A stretch of 64,000 nucleotides of DNA from Flabesymbios commensalis. Its lineage: Eukaryota; Annelida; Polychaeta; Terebellida; Flabelligeridae. Where the stretch lies: NCBI GenBank assembly GCA_964017125.1, contig OZ024911.1:41603339-41667338 (forward strand). The letters run 5' to 3'. The notes beneath the pieces were generated by a model, which made no database searches, was not told the DNA's origin, and worked only from the letters and a program-made list of their open reading frames with translations. Shown piece by piece: positions 59,070 through 64,000 of this stretch; positions within the stretch are counted from its first letter, which is position 1; every line of letters begins with the position of its first letter. A program made the position numbers and the translations under genes.

Positions 59070-59177
59070 CCCAGCAGACACACGACGTTGAATCAATGAT
59101 GGCCTCACGTTGGTCCACCGTCTACGATGTTGGACCAACGTTAAACCAACACTGATTCAACGCCTTGTATCTGCTGG
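59070..59177. mobile_element. CAGCAAACAC foldback MITE
   Basis: CCCAGCAGACACACGACGTT to its complement ending GTATCTGCTGG; arms pair around 'gtctacgatgttgg'. Confidence 0.8.
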
Positions 59178-59329
59178 TAAGTGCTGCAATTTCACAAGTG
59201 CTTGGTTTTCAATGACGTTCCCGTTATTTGCAGATATAAATTGTACCAGCTTTTGTTGATTCGAATGGAATACTGACGTAGAGCTGTGCCGGATCAGTCC
59301 CTAAAGTGTTTAGACAACCCCTGTAGTTA

Positions 59330-59900
59330 AGATATGGCTACTGTTAAGGCGGGAGAGGAGGGCGTCAGATTAGATTGGTTGGGATAAGGTTAGAGTGGGG
59401 TCAACACGGGTCATATCAGGGTCAGTGGTCTTTACCGCTTCACTCTTTTTTCCCTGCGCTATTGTCCGGGTCCCAGCCTTTCCCAGTCCTTTCCAATGCT
59501 CCCTTTTCCTCCCTCCCTCTCCCCTCTAGCTTTTTTTTCAGGCCCCGAGTTAGTACCGCATTCTCTGCTCCAGTGCTGGCTAGATGAATGTGCGCGCGCA
59601 CGTCTGGTGACAGGTCCGCAGTGAATGGCGGGATGTGTTTGTATTGGTTGTGGCCGGCTGTCACTTCCTGGATGTCATTTTATTTCTGGCCAGCCGGGAA
59701 ATGGTTGCCATAGAGGGAGGGGGCGGGACAACTGAGCCGGGAAATGGGTAAAAGCGGCCATAATGAGAAGGAAATGAATGTGATATCTGGCTACTGATGG
59801 CAGCTGCCCTTCCCAACAGCCCTAGTGACACCCTAGTTGCTAAGACTGTCGGGAAAAGTAGCGCAAAGGCTGCCGGGAAGGCATTCTGCCTCTTTCTGAG
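59330..59900. other. GC-rich segment, unidentified
   Basis: Markedly richer in G+C and CpG than the rest, with a GC box (GGGGGCGGGAC at 59726), GCGCGCGC at 59593 and repeated CCGGGAA words. It could be a promoter or CpG island. Frames of about 70 codons on both strands show no family resemblance. Confidence 0.3.
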
Positions 59901-60088
59901 AATAATTTACACACGGGGGAATAAAACCCTGCTATCTACCAATACAAGCAAAAACCCCTAACATCGCTCATGTAAGACGCGCCTGCACTGGCAATATTGC
60001 GTTGTCAATTCAACTCTGACTTCAGTTGATAAATAGGCCTTACTTCTTGGTACTTGTGTAATATCGTGTGAGTTTTGGCTGCACTTAC

Positions 60089-60295
60089 CTCATCAGATTT
60101 GTGATTGATTTTGTTTCTCTCGTGTGCTGTTTTTTGGTATCGTGTCGTGGTAATTTTCATTATAAAAACGTCATGATGATTCAAGAGTGTGTGAGGTTTC
60201 TGTCGATTGTGAAAATGCATTATATACTCTGATAGATGGTGGGCTCTTTAATATGGTGAGTGATTCACGATTCAACGTCCGTTTTGGCTGAAGTG
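60089..60295 (-). other. Exon-like interval, unidentified
   Basis: On the minus strand CCTTCTCTACAG precedes 60295 and GAG|GTAAGT follows 60089, both strong splice signals. Only the frame from the ATG at 60220 is open to the donor (MHFHNRQKPHTLLNHHDV onward). No homology recognised; could be a 5' exon or chance. Confidence 0.2.
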
Positions 60296-60465
60296 CTGTA
60301 GAGAAGGGGTATGGGTATTTAGTATTTGGAGTTTTTTCTGTCCATTTGGTTATAGAAATGCATAATGTTGTGTTAAACTGTCCAAATACTACACTTTTAG
60401 TTATCATGTTTGACATGAGCTATGGCTAAATCTAAAACGCTGAGATAGAGATATATGAAAAGGAT

Positions 60466-60665
60466 NNNNNNNNNNNNNNNNNNNNNNNNNNNNNNNNNNN
60501 NNNNNNNNNNNNNNNNNNNNNNNNNNNNNNNNNNNNNNNNNNNNNNNNNNNNNNNNNNNNNNNNNNNNNNNNNNNNNNNNNNNNNNNNNNNNNNNNNNNN
60601 NNNNNNNNNNNNNNNNNNNNNNNNNNNNNNNNNNNNNNNNNNNNNNNNNNNNNNNNNNNNNNNNN
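60466..60665. other. Assembly gap (200 N)
   Basis: Exactly 200 undetermined bases, a conventional scaffold-gap size. Order and distance across it should not be trusted. Confidence 0.99.
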
Positions 60666-60689
60666 GTCCTATATTTAAAGAATCATTTT

Positions 60690-61672
60690 AAGAGTTTAGA
60701 TATATATATTATAAAACTTGAATGCAGCTTTCAGATATTTAGCTAATTTATTAGAAATGTTAGGGGATGTGTCCGACATGATATTTTTAAATTTTATATG
60801 GTTAGGATGATTTTGACAGTAGGGCGGTAAGAAAGTTTGCCGTATATCAATAAGGGTATTACATTCGAGTACAAAGTGGAATTCATCACAAATCTTATCA
60901 GAATTACAAAATTCACATGTTCTGTCTTCTCTATTGATGCCATAGTATCTTCCCCTTTCAATTGGTAGTCTATGGTTTGATGTTCTAAATCGACAAATAA
61001 TTTTTCGGTTAAAAGGTGACAAAGGCATAAATATTTTTCGAGCTCAAATTTCGGTTTGAAAATTCTATATGAACGGCATTTATTCGAAAGATTAAGATCT
61101 GCCGACCACTGTTGGATGTATTGATCTTTTAGTCTTTGTTTAATCTGGTTCGGAAATGTATTGATATTTGGTACTTCTTGTAGAGTCCAAATGTAAGAAA
61201 AACCTGTTTCATCTAAAATAGTTTTAATGTATTGAAGCCATTTTGACGTAAAAATATTATTAGCATTATAAATTTGTAATAAATTGTATAGAGTTGTGGA
61301 AAATCTGTTCACATCACTCGTTATTAGCTTGCACCAAAAATATATCATACGTGTTTTAATGGCTATTGATAATGGAAACCGACCTGTTTCACCGAGTACC
61401 ATGCAGGTTGGTGTCGATTGTTTTAAACACAATATATATTTTAGAAATTTAAGGTGTAATTTGTCTAATATAGAGATATTTTCATACCCCCATATCTCAC
61501 AGCCATAAATTAAAACTGGCAAAACCAGGTAATCGACAAATTCAAGTTGGATATCCACGGGAAGTTCAAGTTCTTTTTATTTTTTCAAAGTGCAAAAAGA
61601 GCCTTTTGGGCTTGACCAAACATGCCAAATATAAATTTCTTGTGATAAATAAATGAACCGTTGTAGTTATTT
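60690..61672 (-). pseudogene. LINE ORF2 C-terminal fragment (Jockey/I/Nimb-like)
   Basis: Minus strand, from about 61670: GMFGQAQKALFAL and PVDIQLEFVDYLVLPVLIYG, then CEIWGYENISILDKLHLKF, KQSTPTCMVLGETGRFPL, and near the end CEFCN and DEFHFVLEC, a CCHC-type finger. This is the region after the reverse transcriptase core in LINEs of the Jockey/I/Nimb kind (group by resemblance only). It is broken: a stop near 61593 and a frame change near 61030. It starts abruptly where duplication copy B begins and runs toward the gap. Confidence 0.88.
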
Positions 61673-61673
61673 G

Positions 61674-64000
61674 TCTCCCAACAGTTAGTGTAAATAGCAT
61701 AGCGGGGGGGGGGGGGGTAGGGGCGTATCTAGAAAAAGATTAGTCCCATCAACGTCAATGGTAAAGGACAATACACTGGTTCTGTAATTCTTGTCACATC
61801 ATGTAACATATGAAGGGTGTTGCAAGATGCATGATGCCAAATATGCCCTACTATTTCGAATGATCTTTGAAGAAACTTTACTCACAACAGTTAGTGTGAG
61901 TAGCATAGCGGGGGAGGGGACAGTGGCGTATCTAGAAAAAGATTAAGGGGAGGCCAATCGGCAGGGGGGGGGGGGGAGGGAGAAGTAATTCTATTCTATA
62001 CATATTTATTTAACCTTAGAGCACTGATACATTCTATTTAAATTTTCAGTCACTTGAAGTAGTGTCTCGCTACCGCTATCCACAACTTCAAGTGACTGGA
62101 AATCTGTGTGATTTGCGAAATTCAGATCCCAACATATATCAGTGCTTCAAGATTTAAAACATATTTTACTTTTAACAACTGAGTATAGAGGTCCAAATAA
62201 AACACAGAATGTCTACTGTAGGCGGCACCAGGGGCGCATCCAGAATTTAAAAAAGGAGGGGGTGCAGGTGGCTCGGAGGCGAGTTTTCAGGCATATTTAG
62301 GCCAATTTAGGGGACTTTTTAAAGAATTTGGCGCAAAAACGGGTGGGCGTGCGCCCCCTGCGCCCCCCCTCTGGATCCGCGCCTGGGCAACAGTGTCCTA
62401 AGGGTTAAAGCGATGATTATTTGATCTAGTCATGTGACAGACTACCAAGTGGTCCACTATACATTATACTGATATATTATACTTAGTTCAGTTTCTCTAA
62501 GTATATTTGATCTTCACTTACGGGTTCTTTTTAAGTTCCAATAAAACGTAGCAAATTTTCGTGATCATATTTTAGTGGTGCGTTCACGCATCTGTGCCAA
62601 TTAGTAACTTTCTGTTTAGTGATCAATTTAACGTTGTCTCAAGATACGGCGATCTCCATCCATTTGCAGCACGATCATCTGACGAGTTGAATACAAAGTG
62701 TCGTCTCATGATCGGTCACATGGTGCCATCAGTCAGGATAGGTTACCACCTCGGAAGAAACCCATCCACCCGGATTACTCCTACCTAGCAGACATCACCA
62801 GGCGTTAAACCAACCCAGTAAACACAAAACATTTTCATAACATTTCTACAATCTTAAACCAACGTCGAAGACGTTGGGCCGACATTGCACAAATGTTATA
62901 AAAAAAAATTGTGCTTGCTGGAAAATGTTGGCTCTATGTTACATTTTCCGAACATAATTTGCAACACGTGTCGTGTGGCTGAGGGTGATAAAATAAGAAT
63001 CGCCTGATTCAAATAAAACGTTCAAGTCATACTTTTTTAATATTAATGTTTTTCTCCAATTGCTATTCAATGTTCTGTTCATCGAGGCTTTTATCAATTT
63101 TTAAAAAACAAACCGAACCGTATTTTTTTCAAAGTGAGTATTGTCTTCATACCAATGTCTGCATAGCAAAATCTTGCGATGATTGTTTCAAATATTATCC
63201 CAGTTTTGAAGGCAATGTAATAGCTGGCTTAATCGGTCGTCTTTGAAAAGCACTATATTGGTATATGATGTGTGTATTTTCCCTCGTGTTATCTAGGCTA
63301 TAAAACATGGCATATTACCATAAAAATGAGCAAGACAGAGAGACAACCTCCTCATTTATAACAACTTGAAACAAAAAACTATACATACCAATATTTTAGC
63401 TACATTTAGATGAACTTATTTTAGGCATATTCGAAAACAAACTATTTGTACTTGACTTCGTTCGTGAGAATATCATCCATCTATATTTAAAATCTGGCAA
63501 AAAGTCTACAAGATAATTGATGGTAAGTATCATGTTTATTTCAATTGAAGGCTTAGGGTGGAAATAGCAACAATTTTATCGTAGAGTTATGCCGCTGCAA
63601 TTTATATAACCATAAGGTATTTTGTAAAGTTACGCCGTCATTAATAGTGTTATACTCTATTCCAGGTAAGCTATGGAAATGCAATATAAAATTTTGACAA
63701 AACTTCGACGCAAGGGAGAGTTCTAAATCATCAGAAGGATTACGAATAGAAATACAAGGTGGTATGTAGACAGGAAAACTTTGTAATTAGTACATTTTGC
63801 TCAACTTTATTTGATAAAATGACAAATGTTTAAACATATCCGAATGTAAAATCATTATCTACGTTAGTTGAATCGTAACGGCCCCACAGTCGTCACAACA
63901 TAATAATAATAATGAGTCTTATTAAAGCAGGCCAGTCGTTTCGCTTCAATGATTCAAAATATTCACTCATATAGGCTCCCACATACCACATCCTCGCGAT
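61674..64000. repeat. Duplicated segment, copy B (runs off the window)
   Basis: Collinear with 49791-52486. It holds the TTAA MITE at 62014-62403 (nested hAT-like MITE 62229-62385), the empty SINE site at 62537-62550, foldback core 62817-62925, and from 63973 the start of the AGGCTCCCACA element. It differs from copy A by substitutions, small indels and poly-G lengths. Confidence 0.92.

Noticed and set aside
61570-61672. A separate repeat between the LINE fragment and copy B
   Set aside because: Reading the minus strand continues the LINE protein (GQAQKALFAL), so it is part of the LINE, interrupted by a stop.

Overview
This is AT-rich metazoan nuclear DNA. It has one intron-containing gene for a large cell-surface receptor, tRNA-derived SINEs, LINE pieces, many inverted-repeat DNA elements, and a 200-base run of N typical of a scaffold gap. 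The receptor type (LDL-A repeats, leucine-rich repeats and seven membrane helices, as in the GRL101/relaxin-receptor group) and the repeat style suggest a marine invertebrate. An echinoderm-like deuterostome is my guess; the sequence does not prove it.

Layout. 1-3600: a 3.5 kb inverted-repeat element. 4468-11245 (minus strand): the only confident protein gene. Three exons at 11245-9096, 8988-8847 and 7747-4634 join in phase into a predicted 1801-residue receptor with signal peptide, CUB-like region, two C-type-lectin-like domains, three LDL-A repeats, leucine-rich repeats and seven membrane helices. 11.6-15 kb: a SINE and a 2.3 kb foldback structure. 15.4-29.2 kb: gene-free, with two striking hairpins, a 314-bp triplet repeat, microsatellite, SINEs and MITEs. 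29.2-39.0 kb: a 9.7 kb TA-flanked inverted-repeat element with a 3.9 kb one nested inside. 38.7-43.7 kb: a 2.5 kb tandem duplication. 44-49.6 kb: MITEs, including three TTAA-bounded ones end to end. 49.8-52.5 kb and 61.7-64.0 kb: two copies of one segment, one with a SINE and one with the empty site. 52.4-57.4 kb: nested elements around a decayed ORF of a repeated protein family. 57.7-58.7 kb: CR1/L2-like LINE fragment. 60.5-60.7 kb: gap. 60.7-61.7 kb: a second LINE fragment.

The most novel signal is a set of three large elements (29219-38958, 31264-35186, 52578-56589). Each is flanked by TA, begins with GT, has inverted repeats of at least 150 bp, and carries an AAAATGGCCGC box about 140-165 bp from its ends. 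Two hold traces of what may be one repeated protein family. The second main point is the receptor itself: an unusual ectodomain on a 7TM domain lacking the usual class A signature residues. Outside the receptor and the retroelement pieces I see no gene I can support; nearly all other short open frames lie in repeats.
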